Of a DNA stretch of 64,000 nt, positions 28,098-38,102 are shown piece by piece. How positions within the stretch are numbered: position 1 is the first letter of the stretch; each line of letters opens with the position of its first letter. The translations under genes and the position numbers were made by a program. Below the pieces are notes generated by a model. That model was not told the DNA's origin. It saw only the letters and a program-made list of their open reading frames with translations, and ran no database searches. Location of the stretch: the NCBI GenBank assembly GCA_945919795.1, contig CAMEJJ010000019.1:1-64000 (forward strand). Direction: 5' to 3'. Origin of the DNA: an uncultured Lachnospiraceae bacterium. Its GTDB lineage: Bacteria > Bacillota > Clostridia > Lachnospirales > Lachnospiraceae.

Positions 28098-29327
28098 TTA
28101 TTCCTCTGTTTCTGAATTTTCTGCTACTTCTGATTCCTCTGAATATTCGGCATTTTCATCATATTCACTGCTCTCATATTCACCATCTTCATACTCAGCG
28201 CCTTCATACTCAGCGCCCTCATACTCACCATCTTCGTAATATTCTTCATCATCCATATAATCTTCGTAATGGAAACCGGGAGCATCCTTCGCCTGAGTTT
28301 CACTCTTGATATCAATCTTATATCCGGTAAGTCTGGCTGCAAGACGGGCATTCTGTCCTTCTTTACCGATTGCTAATGATAACTGATGGTCCGGAACAAC
28401 GACTTTAGCTGTTTTTTCATCCGGATCTGCAAATACTGCAACAATTTTTGCAGGAGACAGTGCATTCTGAATTAACACACCGGGGTTTTCATCCCAGTTG
28501 ATAATATCAATTTTTTCACCGCGAAGTTCATTGACAATGGCGTTTACTCTGCCACCGTTCATACCAACACAGGCGCCAACCGGATCCACATTGGGATTTT
28601 CAGAATAAACTGCCATTTTGGTTCTGCTTCCGGCTTCTCTTGCAATACTTTTAATTTCAACCGTACCATCTGCAATTTCTGCAACTTCTTCTTCGAACAG
28701 TCTTTTCACCAATTCGGGATGTGTACGACTGACAAGTACACGTGGTCCTCTGGAAGTATTGCGAACTTCCAACACATAAACCTTAACTCTTTCGCCCTGC
28801 TTAAAAGTTTCACCGGGAACCATTTCTTTCTCATCCAAAACTGCATCACATTTACCAAGGTTGATGCTGACATTTCTTCCGAGATATCTCTGGAATGTAC
28901 CGGTTACCACATCTTTTTCTTTTTCAAAATACTGATTGTAAAGAATGTTTCTCTCTTCCTCACGGATTTTCTGAACAATGACACCTTTTGCATTCTGTGC
29001 AGCAATTCGGCTGAATTCTTTACTTCTTACTTCGATTTTAACAGTGTCTCCGACTTTTGCCTTTTTATCATATTCCAGCGCTTTTTCTAAAGAAATCTGT
29101 AATACATCATCTTCTACATCTTCTTCACTTTCAACGACCTCTTTGTTGGCCCATACCATGAAATCACCGGTTTCACGATCCATTTCTACGGTAATATTGT
29201 CAGATTTACCAAAATGATTTTTGCAAGCAGTAATCAATGAATTTTCAATTGCATCAAACAAAACATCTTTACTGATTTCTTTCTCCTTCTCCAACATATC
29301 CAGTGCCAATAATAATTCTTTGTTCAT
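28098..29327 (-). CDS. nusA: Transcription termination/antitermination factor NusA with acidic E/Y-rich C-terminal repeat
   Basis: S1/KH motifs ('DPVGACVGMNGGRVNAIVNELRGEKIDII'); start at MNKELLLALDMLEKEK. Confidence 0.97.
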   Translation of the reverse strand: MNKELLLALDMLEKEKEISKDVLFDAIENSLITACKNHFGKSDNITVEMDRETGDFMVWANKEVVESEEDVEDDVLQISLEKALEYDKKAKVGDTVKIEVRSKEFSRIAAQNAKGVIVQKIREEERNILYNQYFEKEKDVVTGTFQRYLGRNVSINLGKCDAVLDEKEMVPGETFKQGERVKVYVLEVRNTSRGPRVLVSRTHPELVKRLFEEEVAEIADGTVEIKSIAREAGSRTKMAVYSENPNVDPVGACVGMNGGRVNAIVNELRGEKIDIINWDENPGVLIQNALSPAKIVAVFADPDEKTAKVVVPDHQLSLAIGKEGQNARLAARLTGYKIDIKSETQAKDAPGFHYEDYMDDEEYYEDGEYEGAEYEGAEYEDGEYESSEYDENAEYSEESEVAENSETEE

Positions 29328-29355
29328 TTTTCCTTTTTCCTCCTGAAAATAAATG

Positions 29356-29823
29356 TTAATCAAATTCTATATAAGGTCTGATCAGCGCTGCTTCTTTTCG
29401 GTTCAGCCTGATTTCTTTTTCCTCTGTCTGAATGGTCAGCGTATCTGCATCAAACGCTGTCAGAGTACCGATTAGTTCTTTTTTCTTATCCATCATTTTA
29501 AATAAGTGAACTTCAATCTCTTTTCCAACATTTCTCTGAAAGTCCTTATCCTTCTTAATCGGTCTTAACAAACCGGGAGAACTGACTTCCAGAATATAAG
29601 CTTCTTCAATAAAATCTTCCTGATCCAAAAGATCGGATAAGGCTCTGCTGACCAGTTCACAGTCATCAATGGAAATACCGCCTTCTTTGTCAATATAAGC
29701 ACGTAAGTACCAGTTGCTTCCTTCCTTAACGTATTCCACATCCACCAACTCAAATTGATTGGCTTCCATAATCGGTAAAAGCAATGCTTCTGTACGGCTT
29801 TCATATGTATCGCGTTTTGACAT
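29356..29823 (-). CDS. rimP: Ribosome maturation factor RimP
   Basis: 'FELVDVEYVKEGSNWYLRAYIDKEGGISIDDCELVSRALSDLLD..YILEVSSPGL'; start at MSKRDTYES. Confidence 0.96.
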   Translation of the reverse strand: MSKRDTYESRTEALLLPIMEANQFELVDVEYVKEGSNWYLRAYIDKEGGISIDDCELVSRALSDLLDQEDFIEEAYILEVSSPGLLRPIKKDKDFQRNVGKEIEVHLFKMMDKKKELIGTLTAFDADTLTIQTEEKEIRLNRKEAALIRPYIEFD

Positions 29824-29855
29824 AGATTCACCTCTGTTTTTATTTAACAATAGAA

Positions 29856-29882
29856 AAAAGTGGACTTGCAAGCCCACTTTTT
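29856..29882 (-). terminator. Terminator-like hairpin in the rimP leader (candidate attenuator)
   Basis: Minus AAAAGTGGGCTT-GCA-AGTCCACTTTTTTCT, lying between a candidate promoter and the rimP ATG. Confidence 0.75.
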
Positions 29883-29907
29883 ATCATCGTTTTTACTATC
29901 CTAGATT

Positions 29908-29937
29908 AGTTTACACCTAATGTTTCAGGAATGTCAA
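29908..29937 (-). promoter_or_regulatory. Candidate SigA promoter for rimP-nusA-infB
   Basis: Minus TTGACA-18 nt-TAAACT. Confidence 0.45.
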
Positions 29938-29962
29938 TATAAAATATTAAAAAAATCCACAA

Positions 29963-29999
29963 AATCCGCAAACTCTTGATTTTACTAAGCTTACGGATT
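29963..29999 (-). terminator. Terminator downstream of tRNA-Glu
   Basis: Minus AATCCGTAAGCTT...GAGTTTGCGGATT then TTGTGGATTTTTTT. Confidence 0.6.
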
Positions 30000-30008
30000 A
30001 TTTATTAG

Positions 30009-30080
30009 CAGCTTGTAGGGGAATCGAACCCCTGATTCCGCCGTGAGAGGGCGGCGTCTTAACCTCTTGACCAACAAGCC
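30009..30080 (-). tRNA. tRNA-Glu (anticodon CTC)
   Basis: Minus GGCTTGTTGGTCAAGAGGTTAAGACGCCGCCCTCTCACGGCGGAATCAGGGGTTCGATTCCCCTACAAGCTG; cloverleaf, anticodon loop CTCTCAC. Confidence 0.95.
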
Positions 30081-30150
30081 ATTTACAAAGGACACTCACA
30101 CGTCCTTTGCTATCTTACTAAATTATGAAAAAGAATGCAAGAACTTTTTG

Positions 30151-30933
30151 CTATTTTTTCAAAATATCCACAACATGAGCTCCTGCTCCAAGTAAATCTG
30201 CTCTTTCACAAACAGTCTTCTGATACTGTACAAAAGCCTCAAATTCCTCTTCACTTAACGCATTAAGAAACGGCCTGATATAATTTGCTGCACCATCGGG
30301 AGAAATGATTTTTATCCGGGTCAGATCTGCCGTCTCATTTAATTTTACGATATCTTCCGTCCGTACATAATCATAAAGAGAATGTCCTTCCATAAAACGG
30401 GTATGAAAATCTGCATCAATCATCCCGTTTTCCAGACATTCCAACACATGTTTCTCTTTAAAGGCATAGGTAATAATACTGTATTCATTCATACAATAGG
30501 CAACCAAAATCATGCCACCTTTTTTCGTAACCCGCTTAGCTTCCAAAAGAGCCTGTAATTTTTCCTCAAAACTACCCAAATGATACATCGGACCGAATAA
30601 AAGCGTCAGATCAAATGTTTCATCCTGAAATCTTTTCAACTTCAGGGCATTTCCCTTGTATGCTTTGATTTCCGGTTTCTTCTGTTTCAAAATTCCCAGA
30701 TTATGCTGTACCAGTTCTACAGCCGTCACATCATATCCTTCTTCAAAAAGCGGAATGGAATATCTGCCGGTTCCGGCTCCGATATCCAGAATTTTGATTT
30801 CTTCCGGTCTTATGTCTTTGGGCAGATATTGATGAATATACTGCATGGAAATACGATATTCGACCTGTCCATGTCTGGAATTCAGTCTCTTCTCTTCATT
30901 AAATTTATTATAGTATTCTTCTAACTGATTCAT
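30151..30933 (-). CDS. Class I SAM-dependent methyltransferase
   Basis: 'IKILDIGAGTGRYSIPLFEEGYDVTAVELV' motif I; 'LTLLFGPMYHL'. Confidence 0.92.
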   Translation of the reverse strand: MNQLEEYYNKFNEEKRLNSRHGQVEYRISMQYIHQYLPKDIRPEEIKILDIGAGTGRYSIPLFEEGYDVTAVELVQHNLGILKQKKPEIKAYKGNALKLKRFQDETFDLTLLFGPMYHLGSFEEKLQALLEAKRVTKKGGMILVAYCMNEYSIITYAFKEKHVLECLENGMIDADFHTRFMEGHSLYDYVRTEDIVKLNETADLTRIKIISPDGAANYIRPFLNALSEEEFEAFVQYQKTVCERADLLGAGAHVVDILKK

Positions 30934-30963
30934 ATTTTATTCCTATTACATAGAATGATGTAT

Positions 30964-31062
30964 GTGGATTGCTACATTGCTACGCAATTCTCGCAATCCA
31001 CGAACACCTCATACTACCATAAAATGCCGTATTAACGCCATTTTATTCCGTATTCGGTGTTC
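30964..31062. repeat. Double intergenic palindrome downstream of polC
   Basis: gtggattgc...gcaatccac (30964-31001) and gaacacc..ataaaatg..cattttat..ggtgttc (31002-31062). Confidence 0.65.
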
Positions 31063-34000
31063 AGGATGTCATAAAATCAAACAAACTAAACTGGTTGGAA
31101 ATCGGAATATCTCCGAGTAGATTCATCTCTGCCATTTTTTCCGCAGTCGTCTTGGAAATTTTACCACGCTCGCATAAATCGTCTCGGGATAAAAAGGGTC
31201 CGTTTTTGGCGGCTTCCATCAGAGATTCTGCTGCCGAATCACCCATTCCGTCAATGCTGTTAAAGGATGGCATGATTTTTCCATCCACAATCTGGAACAA
31301 TCTGGAATGTGCTTTATAGATATCAATCGGTACAAATTCAAAGCCACGGGCATACATTTCCTTAACAATACGCAAGTCTCTTAACGAATCCTCTTCTTTT
31401 TTCGATAAATCATCTTTTCTGGAATTGTAGTCTTCGAGTGTTGCATCAATTTTTCCAATTCCCTGGCACATGATTTCATAAGAAAAACCGCTCGCACGGA
31501 TACTGAAATATGCCGTATAATAAGCCAACGGATAATTTACCTTAAAATAAGCAACTCGCCATGCCATCATAACATAGGCAGCCGCATGCGCTTTCGGGAA
31601 CATGTATTTGATTTGCTCACAGGACCAGATATACCAGTCCGGAACATCATGCTCCTTCATCAACGCTTTCCACTCAGCCCAGTTTGCACACTTTCCTTTT
31701 GCCACGGTTCCCTTACGAACTGCTTCCATAATCTTAAAAGCGGTACTTTCATCCAATCCCTTGTCAATCAGATAAATCATAATATCGTCACGGGTACAGA
31801 TTGCTGTGGAAATGGTAGCTTTCCCTTCCTGAATCAATGTCTGGGCATTGTTTAACCATACATCGGTTCCGTGTGCCAGTCCCGCAATACGCTCTAAATC
31901 GGTAAAGGAAGTCGGCTTGGTATCCAAAAGCATTTGCATAGCAAACTCCGTACCAAATTCCGGTATTCCCAAAGAGCCCAGTAAAATTCCGCCGATATCA
32001 TCCGGTGTAATCTTTAATGCCTCCGTATTTTGGAACAGGGACATGACGTCTTTATCGTCCAACGGAATCTTAACCGGATCAACACCGGTCAGATCCTGAA
32101 GCATACGAATCATCGTTGGGTCCAGATGTCCTAAAATATCCAGTTTCAAAAGATTGTGATCAATTTTATGATAATCAAAATGGGTAGTAACGATATCTGT
32201 TGTCATATCGTTTGCCGGACGCTGAACCGGTGTAAAAGAATTGATATCCTCACCTACCGGCAAAACAACAATTCCACCAGGATGCTGACCGGTAGAACGC
32301 TTTACTCCCGTACAACCAACGGAAATACGGTCAATTTCACATCCACGTTTTGAAATACCACGCTCTTCAAAATATTTACGCACAAAACCATATGCCGTCT
32401 TATCGGCAACCGAACCAATGGTTCCGGCACGATAAGTCTGTCCGTATCCAAAAATAACTTCCGTATATTTATGCGCTTTACTCTGGTATTCATTGGAGAA
32501 GTTCAAGTCAATATCCGGCTCTTTATCCCCCTTAAATCCTAGGAAGGTTTCAAACGGAATGTCAAATCCGTCTTTTACCAGTAATTCTCCGCACTGCGGA
32601 CACATTTTATCCGGCATATCACACCCGGATTTACCGGAGTATGCTCTGACTTCATCAGAAGTAAAATCATAATAATGACATTTTTTACAATAATAATGCG
32701 GACTGAGAGAATTTACCTCTGTAATTCCGGAAAGATAGGCAACAAAAGAAGATCCAACCGATCCTCTCGAACCAACCAGATAACCGTCTTCCACAGACTT
32801 CCACACTAACTTCTGGGCAATAATATACATAACGGCAAATCCGTTTTTGATAATAGCATTCAATTCCTTTTCCATACGTTTTTCAACAATTTCAGGAAGA
32901 ACCTCGCCATATATCTCATGTGCCTTGTTGTGACAGATTGTGGTCAGTATCTCATCCGAATTTGGAATAATGGGCGGACTCTTATCAGGTCTGACCGGAT
33001 CAATCGATTCAATGCAATCCGCAATCAGATTGGTATTCGTAATAACTACCTCTCTTGCTTTATCACTTCCAAGATATTGGAATTCCTCTAACATCTCTTC
33101 CGTAGTACGAAGATACAAAGGAGCCTGCTCTTCGTCCTTATACCCCTGGCCCGCCTGGATAATTCTTCTGTATATTTCATCTTCCGGATTCAGGAAATGG
33201 ACATCACAGGTTGCACAGACCGGTTTATGGAGTGCTTCTCCGATTTCTACAACCTTGCGGTTTAATTCCATCAAATCCTCCATGGATTCAATATTCTCAT
33301 GTCGATCCGATTCAATCATAAACTTGTTGTTACCAAGCGGCTGAATTTCCAGATAATCATAAAAGCCGGCGATCTTATACAATTCGGCATCGCTTTTTCC
33401 ATCCAACATGGCGCGGAACAATTCGCCCGCCTCACAGGCGCTGCCCAAGATCAGGCCTTCCCGGTATTTTTGCAAAAGGCTTCTGGGAATCCTTGGTTTT
33501 TTATAAAAATAATCGATATGGGATTGGGAAATCAATCGATAAAGATTAATGCGTCCCACTTCATTTTTAGCCAGAATAATAATGTGATAATATGGAAGCT
33601 TTTTGACCGTATCCTTGTTATCCTCAGCTAACTGATTAATATCCATCAGTTTCGTTACGCCCTTTGCTTCCAGCATAGGTAAAAACTTCACAAAAATCTC
33701 TGCTGTCGCTTCCGCATCATCCACTGCGCGGTGATGATTTTCCAAAGACACACCCATAGACTTGGCACAGGCATCCAACGTATGCTTTGCCTGATTTGGC
33801 AAAAGGATTCTGGCGATTCCTACGGTATCAACAATGGTAAACTCTCTCAAAAGATTTTGCCTTGCAGCATTTTCCTTGATGAAACTCATATCAAACGATG
33901 CATTGTGGGCAACCATGACACAGTCCTTGGAAAATTCCAAAAACTCAGGAAGTACTTCTTCAATGCCCGGTGCATCCATCACATCATGATCGGTAATGGA

Positions 34001-35704
34001 TGTCAGTTGAGTAATCCGGTACGGAATCGGTTCTCTCGGATTTACAAAAGTGGAATACCGCTCTGTAATCTGTCCGTTTTGAACTTTTACGGCACCAATT
34101 TCGATAATGTTATTCTTAACAGGCGAAAAACCGGTAGTCTCAATATCAAAGACAACATAATCCTGGTGAATATCCAGATTTTTAGGGTTATCCACGATTT
34201 GTTTGGAATCATCAACCAGATATCCTTCCACACCCAGAATGATTTTAAAGAAGTTCTGCCTATCAGGAACGATGCCGGCTTCTTTACAACGTTTCTTTTC
34301 CGCATCCCATAAATCACACCAGGTATGAAACACATCCGCAAGCGCATGCACCACACCGTGGTCGGTTATGGCAATCGCAGGATGTCCCCATTTATAGGCA
34401 CACTTGACAATATCAATAACATCAGAAACTCCATCCATATCACTCATTTTGGTATGGCAATGCAGTTCCACTCTTTTATTAGCAGAGTAATCCATCCGCT
34501 TGGTCGTAAAATCGTCGATTTCTTTGATAATCAATCCACGACCGCCAATCGTCAGCTCATGATCAAACTTGTCAACAGAAACATCACCCTTTATCTTTAC
34601 AAAGGTTCCTTTTTTGGCATCAAAGCGCCCCAGTACTTCGTCAATGCGCTCATCTTCCACAAACTGTTTAACAATGATTGTATCCGTAAAATCGGTGACG
34701 GTTAAAATCAAAATCGTCTTTTTCAAAGAAGCAATTGGTTTTGTATCTACGCCGATAACCTTTCCCCTTATGACAACATTTCCGATTTCGCCAACAATAT
34801 CCTCAATCGGAATCGGTTCTCCTTCAATATCATGCATTCCCCAAATAATACTGGGATCATCTGATTTTTTCGGATAAAAATCTTTTTTCCTAGGATAATC
34901 TTTATTATATTTTCTTCCTTCCGAATTCGAAAAATTACCATTTTGTGCTTTCGTCTGACGGGCACTTCGAGCATTTTGGATTTCCCGGCCACCTTTTTCT
35001 GCAGATGCAACCTTTGCCTTTTCAGGCTGTTTCTCTTTTGCATCTATCATTTGTCCCGTTTGATCACCTTCATCCGGCTCCGCCAAAGATGAATTTTCAT
35101 CCATAGAATCATTTTGTGCAGATGATGTTAATCGCATCTCGATTTCTTCAATCTGTCTTTTTAGCTTAATTTCATCATCTTTTTTGGTAGCACTTTCTTC
35201 TGCCGGCTTAAAAGCAATCTTGATATCCACATAAACACCGCAACGCTCTGTAAAAATCTTGTTTAAAATATCCGTAAGCTCTGTGGCACGGTCATGATAG
35301 ACATGAATATCCTCTGCCGTTAACAACAAATGTTCCTCTGAAAATTCCGCATCTGCTTTTTTGAGCATACTAAATAAAACCGGACTGTAATTTCTAAGCT
35401 CCAGCAAAATACTGTCCCGATATTCTTTGTATAAATTCTGTGGCGTATACTGCTTCGAAAGCGTAAAGTGCTCGTAAATCTTGATCACGATATTGGTCTG
35501 TTCAAACAGTTGTTTCTTAATCTGCTGTTCTACCGCGATAATTGTTTTTTTGGCAATGAGTCTATCTGCTGCAATATAGATACGCAGAATATCCTTATTT
35601 CTTGTTGTTGTGATATGCGTAACCTTAATTCCTGCCAATTCATTCTTTAATTCTTCTTTTAACTGCAAGGTTGGAAAGGCCGCAAAAAAATCTTTTGGTT
35701 CCAT
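31061..35704 (-). CDS. polC: DNA polymerase III subunit alpha, PolC type
   Basis: PHP ('RVELHCHTKMSDMDGVSD'), embedded DnaQ exonuclease ('YVVFDIETTGFSP'), C-family polymerase core. Confidence 0.98.
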   Translation of the reverse strand: MEPKDFFAAFPTLQLKEELKNELAGIKVTHITTTRNKDILRIYIAADRLIAKKTIIAVEQQIKKQLFEQTNIVIKIYEHFTLSKQYTPQNLYKEYRDSILLELRNYSPVLFSMLKKADAEFSEEHLLLTAEDIHVYHDRATELTDILNKIFTERCGVYVDIKIAFKPAEESATKKDDEIKLKRQIEEIEMRLTSSAQNDSMDENSSLAEPDEGDQTGQMIDAKEKQPEKAKVASAEKGGREIQNARSARQTKAQNGNFSNSEGRKYNKDYPRKKDFYPKKSDDPSIIWGMHDIEGEPIPIEDIVGEIGNVVIRGKVIGVDTKPIASLKKTILILTVTDFTDTIIVKQFVEDERIDEVLGRFDAKKGTFVKIKGDVSVDKFDHELTIGGRGLIIKEIDDFTTKRMDYSANKRVELHCHTKMSDMDGVSDVIDIVKCAYKWGHPAIAITDHGVVHALADVFHTWCDLWDAEKKRCKEAGIVPDRQNFFKIILGVEGYLVDDSKQIVDNPKNLDIHQDYVVFDIETTGFSPVKNNIIEIGAVKVQNGQITERYSTFVNPREPIPYRITQLTSITDHDVMDAPGIEEVLPEFLEFSKDCVMVAHNASFDMSFIKENAARQNLLREFTIVDTVGIARILLPNQAKHTLDACAKSMGVSLENHHRAVDDAEATAEIFVKFLPMLEAKGVTKLMDINQLAEDNKDTVKKLPYYHIIILAKNEVGRINLYRLISQSHIDYFYKKPRIPRSLLQKYREGLILGSACEAGELFRAMLDGKSDAELYKIAGFYDYLEIQPLGNNKFMIESDRHENIESMEDLMELNRKVVEIGEALHKPVCATCDVHFLNPEDEIYRRIIQAGQGYKDEEQAPLYLRTTEEMLEEFQYLGSDKAREVVITNTNLIADCIESIDPVRPDKSPPIIPNSDEILTTICHNKAHEIYGEVLPEIVEKRMEKELNAIIKNGFAVMYIIAQKLVWKSVEDGYLVGSRGSVGSSFVAYLSGITEVNSLSPHYYCKKCHYYDFTSDEVRAYSGKSGCDMPDKMCPQCGELLVKDGFDIPFETFLGFKGDKEPDIDLNFSNEYQSKAHKYTEVIFGYGQTYRAGTIGSVADKTAYGFVRKYFEERGISKRGCEIDRISVGCTGVKRSTGQHPGGIVVLPVGEDINSFTPVQRPANDMTTDIVTTHFDYHKIDHNLLKLDILGHLDPTMIRMLQDLTGVDPVKIPLDDKDVMSLFQNTEALKITPDDIGGILLGSLGIPEFGTEFAMQMLLDTKPTSFTDLERIAGLAHGTDVWLNNAQTLIQEGKATISTAICTRDDIMIYLIDKGLDESTAFKIMEAVRKGTVAKGKCANWAEWKALMKEHDVPDWYIWSCEQIKYMFPKAHAAAYVMMAWRVAYFKVNYPLAYYTAYFSIRASGFSYEIMCQGIGKIDATLEDYNSRKDDLSKKEEDSLRDLRIVKEMYARGFEFVPIDIYKAHSRLFQIVDGKIMPSFNSIDGMGDSAAESLMEAAKNGPFLSRDDLCERGKISKTTAEKMAEMNLLGDIPISNQFSLFDFMTS

Positions 35705-35749
35705 ATATCCTTCATCCGTTATGATATCAGTTATCCATATATTAACCCA

Positions 35750-36805
35750 TTATGCATTCCAGTGCTCAAGTTCATAACGCAAAACATGAAGCAATTCTTC
35801 TTCCGGAACTTTTTTTATAATCTCACCTTTTTTGATTAACAAACCGACACCGTCTCCACCGGCAATTCCGATATCCGCTTCTTTCGCTTCTCCCGGTCCG
35901 TTTACCACACATCCCATAACGGCTACCTTTAAATTAAGTGGCATACCGGCAACCATTTCTTCTACTTTATTGGCAAGTCCAATCAAATCAATTTTGGTAC
36001 GACCGCAGGTTGGACATGCAATAACCTCAATTCCTTTATGATACAGTCCTAAAGAACGCAAAATTGTCTGAGCTGAACGGATTTCTTCTACCGGATCTCC
36101 GGACAAAGAAACTCGCATGGTATCGCCTATTCCTTCATGCAGCAGAATGCCAAGACCGACTGCCGACTTGATATTGCCGCCATACAGGGTACCTGCCTCC
36201 GTAATGCCGATATGCAACGGATAATTGGTCTTTTTCACCAATTCTTCATGAGCTTTTACACAGATCGGAATATTGGATGATTTGATACTGATTACCATAT
36301 TGTCATATCCGGCATCTTCTATCATATGTACTTTATCCAAAGCACTTTCTACAATTCCCTCCGGTGTGACACCATGATACTTTTCCACCAGTTCTTTTTC
36401 TAACGAACCGCCGTTTACACCAACACGAATCGGGATATTTCTTTCTTTTGCACAGGCAACCACTTCACAAAGCTTTTCTTTTCCGCCGATGTTGCCCGGA
36501 TTGATTCGAATCTTATCCGCTCCGTTTTCCATGGCTGCAATGGCCATTTGATAATCAAAATGAATATCTGCGACTAACGGAATGGATATTTCTTTTTTGA
36601 TTTCCCGAAATGCTTTTGCGGCTTCCATAGTCGGGACCGTACTACGCACAATATCACATCCGGCCTCTTCTAACCGCCTGATTTGCGCAATCGTTTCTTT
36701 GACATTTTCCGTTCTGGTGTTAGTCATGGACTGAATCAGGATTGGATTTCCGCCACCAATAATTTTATTTCCGATTTTTATAACTTTGGTTTCATCTCTA
36801 TACAT
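35750..36805 (-). CDS. ispG: 4-hydroxy-3-methylbut-2-enyl-diphosphate synthase
   Basis: 'PILIQSMTNTRTENV', 'CPTCGRTKIDL', 'VAVMGCVVNGPGEAKEADIGIAGG'. Confidence 0.98.
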   Translation of the reverse strand: MYRDETKVIKIGNKIIGGGNPILIQSMTNTRTENVKETIAQIRRLEEAGCDIVRSTVPTMEAAKAFREIKKEISIPLVADIHFDYQMAIAAMENGADKIRINPGNIGGKEKLCEVVACAKERNIPIRVGVNGGSLEKELVEKYHGVTPEGIVESALDKVHMIEDAGYDNMVISIKSSNIPICVKAHEELVKKTNYPLHIGITEAGTLYGGNIKSAVGLGILLHEGIGDTMRVSLSGDPVEEIRSAQTILRSLGLYHKGIEVIACPTCGRTKIDLIGLANKVEEMVAGMPLNLKVAVMGCVVNGPGEAKEADIGIAGGDGVGLLIKKGEIIKKVPEEELLHVLRYELEHWNA

Positions 36806-36928
36806 GTTAATTACCCCTTCAATTTTATCTGTTTTCTCAGAATGAACATCAAATTATTGAAAATAAAATGAATACAGTCTCATTCCATTTGCAATATTTA
36901 GTATATTCCATTTTTGAACCTACATCAT

Positions 36929-36958
36929 ATTATAGTCATCCTTTGATTTTACAGTCAA
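36929..36958 (-). promoter_or_regulatory. SigA-like promoter upstream of ispG
   Basis: Minus TTGACT-18 nt-TATAAT. Confidence 0.5.
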
Positions 36959-36999
36959 TACTTGAATCTTTCTTCCGAGTATGCTACAACCATTTAATC

Positions 37000-38076
37000 C
37001 TAATTCTCCGCTCCGTTCCTCCGCATTATGCTTCTCCCATAGATATCTTTTTCCACCATATCTTCTGTATTCTGTTCTTCTATTTCTGTCCGGATCCTGT
37101 CAGAATCCGGATTGTAATGATTCCCGATTTGTTTATTATAAACCGTAACGGTTTCAATCTTCTCTACATATCCTGCCTCTTTTGTGAAATTCCTGTATAC
37201 CTCAAATTTCATAAACAGAAGTCCCACAATCATTAATATAATCAACACCCCCTGCGATAGCGGTTTAGAAAATCCATGAATAAGAAAGCGACAGGTATCA
37301 CCAATCACATCATTACTCTTTTTTCTTTGATACGAAATACGCCCCTCCATCATAGAATTTTCCCATAAATCAAAATCCTGTAACATACGCATCGCATCCG
37401 CATAACCCTCCCGTGGATTTAAACGAACTGCCTTTTTCATGATTGCCTGGCATTCCTCTGACAACTGTCGCACGTCCGCCTTCCCATTTAACATGCCCTG
37501 CTGATAAGAACAGCCGGTTAGCATTTCATACATAATCAATCCCAGTGCATAAGTATCCCGAAAAGGTAACAACGCTCCCGCCGTTTCGCAATGATATGCC
37601 TTTGTTCCATGAACATCCATATGTTTTTCACCTTCAATGATCACCGAGCCAAAATCAATCAAATACACTTCTCCTTTTTCTGTAATCATAATATTTTCCG
37701 GCTTTAAATCCCCATAAATCCATTTTGGAGCATGACAATGAAACAACTGTAGAATATGCAAAATTTTCCTACCGATTGATAAAACTTCTTTTTCTGTAAA
37801 AACGTGTTTTGTCTTAAGTAATTGACGCAAATTCTGTCCCGGAATATATTCCATAAAAATATTCATCTTTTCATCATTTTTTATGCAATCAATTAAAAAA
37901 GGGATTCCGGGGGCTTTTAGTTCTTTTAACACCTGTAACTCTCTCTGACTTTCCTGTCCAACGTAAGGATAGGATTTCATGGCAAGCATTTCATCTGTAT
38001 TTGGGTTGCGCACCAGATAAACTTTTGCCCTGCTACCATGACCAATTTCCCGAACCAATTCATATTTTTCTGTCAT
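37000..38076 (-). CDS. Membrane-anchored Ser/Thr protein kinase, non-RD, no PASTA domains
   Basis: 'IGHGSRAKVYLV', VAMK-like 'LAMKSY', 'YGDLKPENIMI', 'LIDFGS'; C-terminal TM 'GVLIILMIVGLLFMKF'; RBS aggag before MTEKYEL. Confidence 0.93.
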   Translation of the reverse strand: MTEKYELVREIGHGSRAKVYLVRNPNTDEMLAMKSYPYVGQESQRELQVLKELKAPGIPFLIDCIKNDEKMNIFMEYIPGQNLRQLLKTKHVFTEKEVLSIGRKILHILQLFHCHAPKWIYGDLKPENIMITEKGEVYLIDFGSVIIEGEKHMDVHGTKAYHCETAGALLPFRDTYALGLIMYEMLTGCSYQQGMLNGKADVRQLSEECQAIMKKAVRLNPREGYADAMRMLQDFDLWENSMMEGRISYQRKKSNDVIGDTCRFLIHGFSKPLSQGVLIILMIVGLLFMKFEVYRNFTKEAGYVEKIETVTVYNKQIGNHYNPDSDRIRTEIEEQNTEDMVEKDIYGRSIMRRNGAEN

Positions 38077-38102
38077 ACAACTCCTCCTTATTCTGAAAAA
38101 TT

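Noticed and set aside
30087-30108. Hairpin AAAGGAC...GTCCTTT between the methyltransferase and tRNA-Glu as a regulatory element
   Set aside because: Short 7-bp stem, best explained as the methyltransferase gene's terminator or a tRNA leader; no further support
33731-34312. 193-aa plus-strand ORF antisense to polC
   Set aside because: Antisense shadow ORF without recognisable domain; polC is continuous and complete
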